A stretch of DNA of 61,167 bases from Multifurca ochricompacta (lineage: Eukaryota; Basidiomycota; Agaricomycetes; Russulales; Russulaceae): the NCBI GenBank assembly GCA_022496185.1, contig WTXG01000217.1:1-61167 (forward strand), in the 5' to 3' direction. The stretch's first letter is position 1. Every line of letters starts with the position of its first letter. Below, piece after piece: positions 51,577 to 61,167 of this stretch. A program made the position numbers and the translations under genes. The notes below the pieces were generated by a model. The model was not told the DNA's origin. It made no database searches and saw nothing but the letters and a program-made list of their open reading frames with translations.

Positions 51577-53642
51577 TTAGTGAGTTGAATTGGAGTGGTG
51601 GCGTGGGGATTTGCACAAGGGATACAAGGATATGTCCTTTAGAGCGGTGTAATCACCTTGGATGAATTCCGGAGCCGGAGGAGCATGGTCATGATCGGTG
51701 GCTGAGTGTAAAGTGATGTAAAGACGATGAAGACAACAGAGGATCTCGATAAGGTTTAATTGGATGAGACGATGTTCGGCATGTAGCGCTTTTTGAACGA
51801 TTTGATTCCAAAGATCACAAAAGTCATGTTGTAGTCCAGGAAGGGTACTTTGTATGTCGAATTGGGAGGAAATGAATTCAAGAAGGGATCTTGCCTCGGA
51901 TGGAAGCCAATGAAAGTTAGAGCAACTGTATTCAAACATGTCACGTGTAACGTGAACCAAATTGGCAAGAGGCATGTTGTTTTCATTAGCAAGATAATCC
52001 TCGATTGTAGATCTCGAGATACCCAATTGAGCGGTGGCGAGTTCGAACCAACGATCATCTTGTTCCTGCGGTCCCGCAATAATCTTGGAAACCACCCATT
52101 TGGAATGATGAGCAATGATTCGGTTATCGTAAGTCGTTTTCTTCAGCAACAACCCAAACCCAACCAAGCCGGAGAGGGTAAGTCCATGTCGTTCACCTTC
52201 GAAAGCGAATCTAATGATGTCCCAACTGATAGGGAGGTATGCCGCGCCCATCACCTCCTTGCAAATGACAATCCGCCGTCGCTTGACGGACTCGTGGATC
52301 AGGCTAGATGACCATGTACGTCGCATCAGTCCAAACAGTGTGTCCGACATCTTCTTGCCCCCTGTCGTCGTAAAAGCGTCCTCTGGCTTCTTGACAACCG
52401 TTGAACGGAAAAAACCAGGTATCCCTGCGAGGAATTGTTCCAGTTCACGATCTTCGTCCAAAGAATCCAATGTCCATATCAACGCACGACCGTCGATCTC
52501 AGATCCCAGCTTCAAGGCAGTCTCCTCAGCTGCCTTTCCCATACCATTCAAAAACAATCTGCGATAATGTTCCTTCAACTCTCGAAACCGCTCCACAGTA
52601 TCATAACCCATGCAATAATAAGCGGGCCATGGAAGAATCCGGAAGAGTAGAAATGATATGCCGGTAACAAAATACCAGGTAGTCGATGAAAGAGGTGCAT
52701 AATACGGGCTGTCGTTTCGGAATAGCGGCATCAACGTGATGCATCCATATACCCCCGTGCAAAACCCAACCCAGCAAGACACAACAGTGAAGACGGTGTG
52801 GTGGACATTAAACAAGAAGATGACAAGGCCTGCGAAGAAGAGGAACAGTGAAAGATGTAGCATCGTGGGCAACGCTTCAACCGCCCAGGGAAGGTGCAGG
52901 CTGTCGACACCCTCGGCAAAGAACGCCCGAATACGAGCTCGTTTGTGTGGACTGTAACGTGGTTGAGTTCCCTTGACATATCGACGCGCCCACTGTTGTA
53001 ACAATGTGGCGAGAAGACCGCAGGTAATACTGATGACCAAGCTCAAGAACCATAGCGAGTTGACCCAGATAGCGTATTTAGGTGGAGAGAAGGCGGGTGG
53101 AATGGCTAGAGAGGAAGGAATATTGGGGAGTTGAGATATGTTGCCGCTGGCGATGAGCTGGTAAATATTCTGTAGATAGAATGCGGAGGTGTCTTGAGAA
53201 CTCGGTCGGAGGTCCTGGATTGAAACTGCGACCAATGCAGCAACGGCTGCGGAAAACAAACCAGTCTATATAAAATGTCGAAAAAATTATGTACAAGGGT
53301 TTGTACGGAATGTAAGGTGAAGACTCACGAAGACAAGGATGCCATCTGCATCTGCCTTCCAACTGTCGGCCATCTTCTCGTCTTCTTCCTTTGCCAAGTT
53401 TAGATACATGTCGAATATTGGCCCTGAGCTATCTGCAAAGTTAGACAGCCCCTTTGTAGCCTGGTCTTGTGCGGCCGGAAACCACCCGGGTGGGTAGCGG
53501 TAGTTATCTGTACATGGGTTTTCCAACCTCAAATTTTGGAGAGTGTGTGGGGGGTTCAATTAAACACACCTGCTGCGCCTGGGCCCATCCACTCTTGGGG
53601 TAAGTTTTCGAAATTGACAGTTTGGTAGGGTGCTTGAGACAT
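51577..53642 (-). CDS. DUF6535 multi-pass membrane protein (copy 3, intact)
   Basis: Exons are 53642-53570, 53507-53329 and 53265-51577 (646 residues). The start ATG gives MSQAPYQTVNFENLP. The family core is SSGP..MYLNLAKEEDEKMAD, SWKADADGILVF, then TGLFSAAVAALVAVSIQDL, followed by helices around SLWFLSLVISITCGLLATLL, HLSLFLFFAGLVIFLF and GFCTGVYGCITLMPLF. The soluble C-terminal half has LPGLQHDFCDLWNQIV near its end, also seen in the other copies. The second exon is 179 nt, as in copy 1, so the two are true duplicates. It lacks the long Ser/Pro tail of copy 1. Function unknown. Confidence 0.87.
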
Positions 53643-53929
53643 TAAAGGATTGTTGTTGCTGTTGTTGTGGAGGTTATGGAGGTTGTAATAAGAGGTGAGA
53701 GATTAGGTGGAAGGTTGTGGCACGCTGGGGACTCGGACTCGAAGGCAGCACACCCACAACCCTCCTTCACGTTGAGAACGCGAGGCAGACGACTCAAGTC
53801 CGCGGCCTGCATCCCACAAGCGCACACGAGTACGAGTACGAGTTTCACAGCACCATCATTCCACAGAGACAGGACTGTATGCACACGTGATGACGCGTTG
53901 GTTGAGGTATGCTCTTCACATTATGTAAA
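53643..53929. other. Upstream region of DUF6535 copy 3
   Basis: Contains a short GTT/TGG-rich simple stretch (53650-53690) and no coding segment. It is presumably the promoter. Confidence 0.4.
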
Positions 53930-54228
53930 GAAATTGGTTTAGGTAGAAGATAAGCTATTACTAAGCGCTAGTATGGTAAAGATGAGATAACTAATACTCA
54001 CTTCAAACTGAAGTGAACACGTACAAAGTAGCGACTTTTTATACTGCAAAAAGAGGGTGAAAACCATATAAGTAAATATGTGTGACAAGATACGAAGGAA
54101 CGTGTTGTGCGTGCAATGTGAAAATTAATTATCTCTAAATCAGTTAACTGACGCACTTAAGATCGAGTCCACCTGCCCGGGAGCCCGGCTGCCCGGTCTT
54201 CGTCGCTCGCTACCGGCCCGTCTCAACA
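53930..54228. mobile_element. Truncated second copy of the 47410-type LTR
   Basis: AAGATAAGCTATTACTAAGC, the TACTCACTTCA and GTGAA segments, TTGTGCGTGCAATGTG and GAGCCCGGCTGCCCGG all match the LTR at 47410-49527 in order. It ends CCCGTCTCAACA. It lacks the nested CATCAGG element and so shows the empty site. The left end is diverged, with no visible duplication. Confidence 0.65.
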
Positions 54229-54351
54229 ATGTGCACTCTTTTATTATACCAATGCGAGATTGTTGTTTCTGCTGGTCTGGCACTATCTAGAATACACTAT
54301 AGACTACTCTACACTATTCCATAATTGAAATGTCGATTTCATTCTACTGAA
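54229..54351. repeat. Fragment related to the interior of the 16325 hAT-like element
   Basis: GGTCTGGCACTATCTAGAAT and the following roughly 60 bp match 16690-16770 in the same order and orientation with scattered changes. No ends are present. Confidence 0.55.
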
Positions 54352-55155
54352 ACGGGGCCATGCACTCACCGCCTATGATGCCACGTATTTCCGCGAAGGA
54401 AGACCTACCCCTCTCTGCCCCTGCCCAACTCTGTGCCTGTGATGGCATCTCTACTAGTAGGGCCATTGCTCTTCAGATTCTTTACTACTGTCCCCTGTAC
54501 CATGTACATATCGCGTATTGCATGGGGCATTCTACCCTGGTCCTGGTCTGCAACTGCCCTACCCTGGCTGCAGATCTAATACACCAAAAAACACATCGAA
54601 GCCTTCCTACTAGGCTTCCTCCAGGAGTCGCATGCAGCCTTCAAGCCGTATTCGACGAGATGACCTCGGGAGCCGGACTAGGCCTAATAGGGAGTAAAGT
54701 GCTGGGACACCTTTAATTGAACCCCAACCTCACGATACCCCTTTCATTCGCTTATCACTAACCTTTCCTTTAGAACTCTTTTCTTTTCCCTGAGGGGTTT
54801 TCACACGATCCTCCCGTTTGTGGAAACGCAGCCTGAGGTCAGATAAGCACTACCTAAGCAAGGTAGAAAGATAAATCTGGTCAAAGTAATTCTATTTTAA
54901 AATACAGAAATATTGTCCCTAAATACTGGAGTGTGCTGTGCTGTGATTGTACTTTATCATAATAAACGAGTGTGTAGGTATCATCTTGCACCGCCAACAC
55001 CGGTCACCTCTGATCCGGTCCGGCCTACTAACTGATCCGTTACCGGCTCAACACCGTTACCACACTGTTTCGTGACCTAATAGCTGCATTGTACCGTTTT
55101 GTAGCCACGCAATTTTGGCAAGGCCCCGCAAGTGCATAATAAACCAATAAAAGCT
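54352..55155 (+). mobile_element. Second Tad1-like LINE 3' end, decayed
   Basis: GHALTAYDATYFREGRPTPL and a nearby CPLYH echo the C-terminal zinc region of fungal non-LTR elements. The 3' UTR near 55100-55155 (GTAGCCACGCAATTTTGGCA, AATAAACCAATAAAA) resembles that of the LINE at 45640. Stops and frame changes are present. Confidence 0.45.
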
Positions 55156-55942
55156 CGGTTGATTTCGGGCAGATTTCGGGCAGAGTTTGATGCAATCAGT
55201 TCGTGTTTATAAATCCCCTAAACCCCCATGTCCATGTAGTATATCTGTCTAGTGGATACCCTGCTAGCGACGGGTTGCCCCTGCATGTAGTACAGTCGGG
55301 CCCGGGGTCTACTTTCGCCGGTTGCGTTGTCACAAAAAGAGGTTTACATTTATTTCCATACTGGGACCCGCGACTCATAACAAACCACACGCTCAATTGT
55401 CAGAGTGAGATCGCTTGGCCCTGCAGAGAACGAGCCGACCCCAAAATATTCTCTCATGATGCCCAACCCACCACGCTGCCCGAGGTCCTGCTTCAGTATC
55501 CTCGACCCTAGCCAAGGAATCACTCCCTTCTTCAACTACTTGAGTTCCTGACCAGGGCAAGAATTTGTGTTACTGAATAGGATCCAGGGTTGGCGAAATT
55601 CACCCAAACCCCGGTAGAACTAGAGTTCAATGCACACATACACTACATGGACAACTACGAACCTAACTTATTATTTGGGACGCGCAGCCTAGACGGCGTC
55701 TATATCTAATGTTTGCGGAAAACAAATGGGGACTCAAAAAAAAGTCCATACTGCGATCATCAGACTAGGCCAAACCATCATGAACTCAGACTTTCACTTC
55801 ATTCATGATTATGTCCATTCACTGAAACGAGAATGCTGATGACATGATATTCCCTCTTTCCAAATAGCACTAGTTCCTCTACTCTTAAGCCTGTCGGGTG
55901 GATAACTCCCACATTTTTTTCTCCCCCCCCATCCAGTACTGC
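55156..55942. other. Intergenic, nothing recognised
   Basis: No supported coding region; the last 150 bp before the ATG at 55943 include a T/C-rich run typical of fungal 5' regions. Confidence 0.4.
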
Positions 55943-56982
55943 ATGTCTTCATCGCTAAATGGTCAATCAACGCTCCAAACGCGCTGTGTACAAATTGAGC
56001 TCCCATGCGAGTTGTGGTTCGACATCACAGCCCAAATTTTGGGGGACTACATTTACCACCTGATTGTCAACGACGACAATCAATTTGTTCACCGTAGCCA
56101 TGCCGCCGTACCTGAGCTTACCACCGATAATGATTGGGACGCTATTGGTGCACTCTTGCACACGTGTCGCATCGTGCGCGCCTGCGCGCTTGGCCACCTC
56201 ACCTTACTCTTTGGTGACATACCAACGTCATCATCGCCACCGTCGTTTTCATCCAAGGGCGAATGCAGGGGTGAGGGGGAAAGGAAGGTGGAGTTGACAA
56301 AATACTACAAATCGCTCGTGACGTATCTCCACTTGCTGCGTGATCGTCATAAAATCGAATCGATCATCCTCAACGAATGGGACTATGCTCCCGGCGCACG
56401 GTTCTTTGAGACCAGTGATCCTCCTCCTTCTATCAATTCCATTATCTTATTACCAGGACCGGTAATGGGAAGGGAAGGTGAGTTGCCGCTTGCGGTGGTG
56501 CTGGCGCGGTTGCACCATACACTGGCGGCATCGGAGGCGTTCGCACAAGAGGGATGGGACTGGTTCCCGTATGATGCCCTGGAAGTTTATGGTCTTGCGT
56601 GCACCGCGCTGCTGCTTGAGACGTACCGGGCTGTGCCTGCGTATGCGCGCCATGCGCTGGTGGGTCGCGTCGTTGAGCGAATCGCGAAGTTACAGGTGTC
56701 GCGCATCAAATGTGAGTTTTTAACCCAAATTCTATGTACATATATGGTTTACCTTCTGAAATATCTTTTTCTAGGGGAGATTAATAAAACGACAAGTCGC
56801 GTCAAACTGTCGCGTCCTCAACTGGGTCATTTTGGATGCTCAGTACGTTTGCATTGAGAGTGTAACCTAATGTTCATTACTCTCATCGTGGAATTTAGGA
56901 TACAACACCTAAAACGTCGAACGAAGTTCTTTTGGCTTCAGTGACGCACATGTTGGCCGCGGGGTTAGATATCCTTTTATAG
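55943..56982 (+). CDS. Hypothetical agaricomycete protein, F-box-like N-terminus
   Basis: Exons that fit in phase are 55943-56711, 56775-56842 and 56899-56982 (306 residues). After a short Ser-rich start comes IELPCELWFDITAQILGDYI, which resembles the LP.E.W..I...L motif at the start of many agaricomycete F-box-like proteins. The rest is helical with no domain I can name (for example YKSLVTYLHLLRDRHKIESI, EAFAQEGWDWFPYDALEVYG). A GTG 45 bp upstream is in frame, but the ATG in GCATGTCT is preferred. Function unknown; a link to ubiquitin ligases would be inference only. Confidence 0.65.
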
Positions 56983-58600
56983 ATTCTGGATCTGCCCCGA
57001 TCGCGGGTTTGATAGTCCTCTCTCATTCTCTTCCACCATTATGAGTTTTCTTGTGTCTTCATTCGATTCGCGAATGCTAACATGATGGTTTCCATTGATC
57101 GGTCGTGCGGACACCCCTGCCCATTCAATCAAGCTTAAAGGCGTCATACTCCGAGTTGAAGAATAATCATATGCCAGATGCACCGCGTAGATCGATGCTG
57201 CCTTTTCTATAATCAAAAATCGGTGTTCTGGAGAGTGGCCTACGAATGCAGAGCCGATTCCTACGCATTACGCATGCGGGCGTGCGCTTTATCGACCTGA
57301 TGTAGATGCCTCTCAAATATTGATATTAATGAGACAGGATGCACATAACCAAGTGATTCTAGACTTATGTTCTTAACCACCCCATAATTCATTATATATT
57401 TTTTCCAAAACGTATTATCGTCTGTAGTTAGGCGGCAGAACAGACAGTTGGGGTAACCTACATTGATCTCTACTGGTGGTGCTAATATTCAGGTTCGTTT
57501 CTAACAGTGGTTCGCTCTCCGGTAAAAAAAATATAAACGCGAACCTGCATATGATCCACGACAAAGTGAAGGGTCGGACGATCGGGAGGGAGAATGTAAC
57601 GGACAGACGAACCATGATCGCTGCTTCTGGGCTTAACCTCATCCGTGCTCAGCTGCACAAGCATGATCCGCTTGTGCTGTTTCCTATCCATCACCAGTGG
57701 AAGACTCATTGACTTTTTAGGGTATCTTGTCTCATGTGCGATGTATACATATTTGTTTTCGTGAATACCCTCATCTTGTCAATACAAGCAAAAACGCCCC
57801 TGAATGGCCTAGACGCATCGCACGTTCACCGCTGAACTCCGAACTCCCGTCATATGGTGGGTCAACGATTTTTGCGTAGAGAACTGTAAAGTGAAAAAAC
57901 AACCAGGACGAGAAATAACGACAGGAAAAGCCATCTGATTTTGACCATCCATCTGGTTAGATTCAAGCTGAGCGTTTTCAAACCTGCAAACCTACCTCAT
58001 TGACGACCTCGTGTTATTTTTTTCGCTTCCGGTATCGTAGAATGATGGGATTGAGATTGAAATTTAAATGGGGAACTATCAACCAGTTAACCAGACAACG
58101 ACGGCCTCTTTCCGTCGTCTACCAGGTCACTAGCATGTGCGCCGGCAAGTGAAGGCATCTAGGAGAAGCCCTACACATGTGTTTTTTTTAACGGAAAGAG
58201 AGATTGATTGGGGCTTAAATAGGCAGTAATCAACGCCGCGGAGCATGTTTTGACCCGACCCCGCGTGGAATGAAGAATGAATCCTCGCGTTGTCTGTCTG
58301 GATCGCCTATCCAGAAGCGTTCCGGCATACTGGTAAGTGTCGTCAAAGTTCCTGTCTTCTTTGGCTTGTCGTATGCAGCTTCTAGAGCTCCTCAGATAAT
58401 GCCTGACAGAAGCATTCGGTAGGCGAAAATCGTATTCTAGGCGCGATTATCTCGGATTTGTCAGTAAAATACAAAGGGGGGGAAAGTGTAATGAAACATG
58501 ATATGTTGTTGAATACCGTCCGTGGCACAGCACGTGATCTATTCTCGCAACCCATCTTATACTCCTCAAACTCCTTCCTCAGGCTTACTCGTCGTCTTTT
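56983..58600. other. Intergenic, nothing recognised
   Basis: No supported gene, RNA or bounded repeat. Confidence 0.4.
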
Positions 58601-61167
58601 CAATGCCTCAACGTAATCACCACCGGACAATTGGTATCGAAGACGAACTTATTCGTATGGATTTGTTACCCTCCAGTCAACATATTCTCGCCAATCTCAA
58701 GTTCACTCACTCATATAGGTCGTCGTCGCTACCGCCTTTAGCCAGCACACAATCAGAGAGAACGCTTTTGCAGATAGCTCTGGTCCAATTTTTACCATGT
58801 ATCTAAACTTGCAAAGGAGTAAGGCGAGAAGATGGCTGAGAGTTGGAAAGCGGACGCCGATGGGACCCTCGTCTTCGTGAGTCGCATTATCAGCCTCCAG
58901 GCTTTGCATATCATGTTAATTTAAAAACATCGTAGACTGGTCTATTCTCCGCCGGGGTTGCGACATTGCTTTCCGTGACGGCTCAGGACATCTGCCCAAA
59001 TTCGGGGGACACCTCCGCATTCTATCTACAGAATATCTACCAGGTCCTTTCAAATGCCAACATATCTAGAGAAATGACCCCTCCCGCTCTGGTTCAGCCA
59101 CCTCCCTTCTCTCCACCTAAATACGCCGTCTGGGTCAACGCGCTCTGGTTCTTGAGCTTCGTCATCAGTCTTACTTGTGCTCTGCTGGCAACGCTGCTAC
59201 AGCAATGGGTGCGTCGATATATCAAGGTTACTCAGCCACGATACGCACCACACAAGCGAGCTCGGATTCGCACATTCTTTGCTGAAGGCGTGGACAAATT
59301 GCGCCTGACTTGGGCGGTTGATGCATTGCCTACGCTCTTACATCTTTCCCTTTCCTTCTTTGCTGGTCTTCTCGTATTCCCATTTAATATCGACCACACT
59401 ATCGTCATTGTCGGTTTGGTGGGTTGGGCTCTGCGGAGCGACATACGGGTGCATCACGTTGATGCCAATCTTTCGGCCTGATAGCCCGTACTATTCCCCA
59501 CTTTCGTCGTTTCCTTTTTCCGGCGCATTGTTCTTGTTTGGCATTTTTCTTGGCTGCCTTGGATGTTTTAGCAACCTCATGAGCCCTATTTTTAAGTCAA
59601 CGGGTTATTGTTGGGGATGGCTCTCAGATGGCATGGGTAAGATGATGGAGAATACTGCTCTAGACTATCGTCAAAGATTGACGGCCGTGCGCTGATATGG
59701 ACACTTGAGTCTTCAGACGAAGGTCATGAGCTGGAGCAGTTCTTCGCTAGCATTCCTGGCATTTTCCGGTCAGAAGTTGTTAAAAGTCCCAACGCCTTCA
59801 ATAGTGCAGACAGCGAAGAGATGTTAAGAACTTTATTTGGACTGATACAACGTACGCGGTCGTCAAACCTAGTCCATGGGTCTGTCCAATGTACGATCGC
59901 GAGACCGTATGAGTTCGTTGCGGAGAAAGGTTCCGCGAGAAGAGGGAAAGAGAAGAAGATGCTGAAGTCGTCGAAAGTGCTGATGCGCCGAAATGCTTGA
60001 TATGCCGAAATGCGTCGATATGTCGAATACGTCGAAGGCTTGCTGGCTTTGGCTGTTTGCTGGCTTTTTCTGGCTTGCTGGCTTTGCTGCTGCTGGGTCC
60101 GCTGACCTTGGGCTTGTCGTCGTCGTGATGGTTGCTTTAGCACTCAAAAGGAGAAAGAGAGAGAGAGAGAATGACCGTAGATTGCGCTTCTGCTCGGTGA
60201 TCCTACTACAAGCAAGTATGTACCTTTAAATACCTGTAGAGAGACCTAAGAGAAGGGCGGTGATGAAGTAGAATTTGTGAAGAAAGAGGTTAAAGCCTGA
60301 GAGGCGAGATGAAGAAGGCAATTAGGATGAAAAGGAATGAACGGGAAGGCGGCCCGGAACGCAAGCAGTCTAAAGATAATGTTTCGTGCTATGTATCGAT
60401 CGCATTTATATCGTATCAGAGACAGTCAGAAACTAAGGTCGAATTAACGTCAGAATGTTTTATTAGCAGAAATTATAATGAAGAAAGCGAACTGGTCCAG
60501 CCAGAAGTGGTGACATTCGAGAGAGAGTGGATTGAAGGCGTGAGGAGGTAATGCGGGCCGGAGTGGATGGTTTCGGGCTCAGAGCTCACGCTATTCCTAC
60601 ACCAACAACGGCGGATCGTCATATTTGATGAGCCGTGGGTCTGGCGGAATTTTCAGGCGTCACTATCAGTCGGGATACCGTTGGTCTCGCTCTAAAGAGT
60701 GACCAACATGGGCTCTCCCGCTCGATAGAGTTTGACCAGTTCCTGAAGAGCTACTTACGACAGTCCGACTACTGCTCGATATTCTAAATGGGCAATCTCC
60801 AAAATTATAGCAAGATCCCAGAAACGCGATCACCGTTGGTTCGAACTCGCTACCAACCAATTGTGCGTTTCGAAATCTTCGATCGAGACCTATCCTGTTC
60901 ATGGCAATAGCATGTCTCTTGTCACTTTAATTTACATCACTCGGGACATCGTTGATTTTTATTCCGAGAATCGTTACCTTCACTCGAGGGCAGGAACCAC
61001 CATTCGCTTCCTTTCCCGATTCGGCATACAAAATGCACTTCCCGGACTGCAACGTGATTTCTGTGATCTCTGGAATCAAATCGTTCTAAAAGCTCAACAA
61101 AACAGAGGATTATCGCGTTCGACGTAATTTTATTGAAATTCTCCTTTGCCTTCGTCGTCTTTACACA
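58601..61167 (+). pseudogene. DUF6535 pseudogene (copy 4), 3' partial, with an insertion
   Basis: Shares exon order with the intact copies: FADSSGPIFTMYLNL, then after a stop and frame change GEKMAESWKADADGTLVF, an intron at 58877-58935, TGLFSAGVATLLS, ALWFLSFVISLTCALLATLL and LHLSLSFFAGLLVFPF. Frame changes occur near 59435 and 59690 and elsewhere. The reading is lost after about 59890 and resumes near 60655 (GVTISRD, HGLSRSIEFDQF), so roughly 700 bp was inserted with local loss. The end has WFELATNQL and LPGLQRDFCDLWNQIV, and the window stops before the C-terminus. The retained intron shows origin by DNA duplication, not retroposition. Confidence 0.8.
59990..60130. repeat. Short tandem motifs inside the DUF6535 copy-4 insertion
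   Basis: Imperfect repeats of a GATATG/TCGAAATGCG-like unit followed by several TTGCTGGCTTT units. No ORF of note. Confidence 0.5.

Noticed and set aside
59876..60650. Certain hAT insertion in DUF6535 copy 4
   Set aside because: The repeated 8-mer may be chance; no inverted ends, and flanking gene sequence is missing.
1..61167. CRISPR arrays, operons, phage, riboswitches or a biosynthetic gene cluster
   Set aside because: None seen; the repeats present are eukaryotic mobile-element features, and the genes do not form a pathway cluster.

Overview
The window looks like nuclear DNA of an agaricomycete (mushroom-forming basidiomycete) fungus. Genes are cut by many short introns (about 50-80 nt, mostly GT-AG). 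There are four copies of the DUF6535 membrane-protein family, which is typical of Agaricomycetes, together with F-box-type genes, a chromodomain Ty3/Gypsy element, Tad1-like LINE remains and an intron-containing tRNA-Arg. All assignments are by eye from motifs and splice logic; no database search was run.

Layout. 0-15.6 kb is a dense block of mostly conserved genes: a 5'-truncated coiled-coil protein (Uds1-like), a Virilizer/VIRMA homologue (minus strand), an ORM sphingolipid regulator divergent from it across 199 bp, NAD-dependent methylene-THF dehydrogenase (minus), tRNA-Arg(TCT), an aromatic-type aminotransferase and an intact DUF6535 gene. 15.7-29.6 kb is a nested heap of mobile DNA. An old retroelement region almost without CpG carries a 1.45-kb hAT-like element (8-bp target duplication), a complete 7.46-kb Gypsy element (two 578-bp LTRs, ATCGT duplication), a decayed solo LTR with another LTR nested inside it, and a Tc1-like element with roughly 200-bp inverted repeats. 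30.2-40.9 kb holds a divergent 14-3-3 gene, an F-box-like gene, a DUF6535 fragment, a 588-bp hAT-like MITE and an MFS transporter. 41-51.5 kb is mainly decay: two kinase-like pseudogenes (one split by a solo LTR), LINE 3' ends and a tRNA-derived SINE. 51.6-61.2 kb has an intact DUF6535 gene, further LTR and LINE scraps, a hypothetical gene and a broken DUF6535 copy running off the window end.

How the genes fit together. The conserved genes are ordinary cellular functions (mRNA m6A writing, sphingolipid homeostasis, one-carbon metabolism, amino-acid transamination, phospho-signalling, transport) and do not form a pathway cluster. The most informative material is in the mobile elements. The Gypsy element shows a self-priming primer site, a canonical -1 slippery heptamer at the gag-pol junction and a third ORF with zinc knuckles between pol and the 3' LTR. 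Its two LTRs differ only at CpG sites. Three otherwise well conserved genes each contain one apparent single-base deletion in a short homopolymer, which is more likely assembly error than biology.
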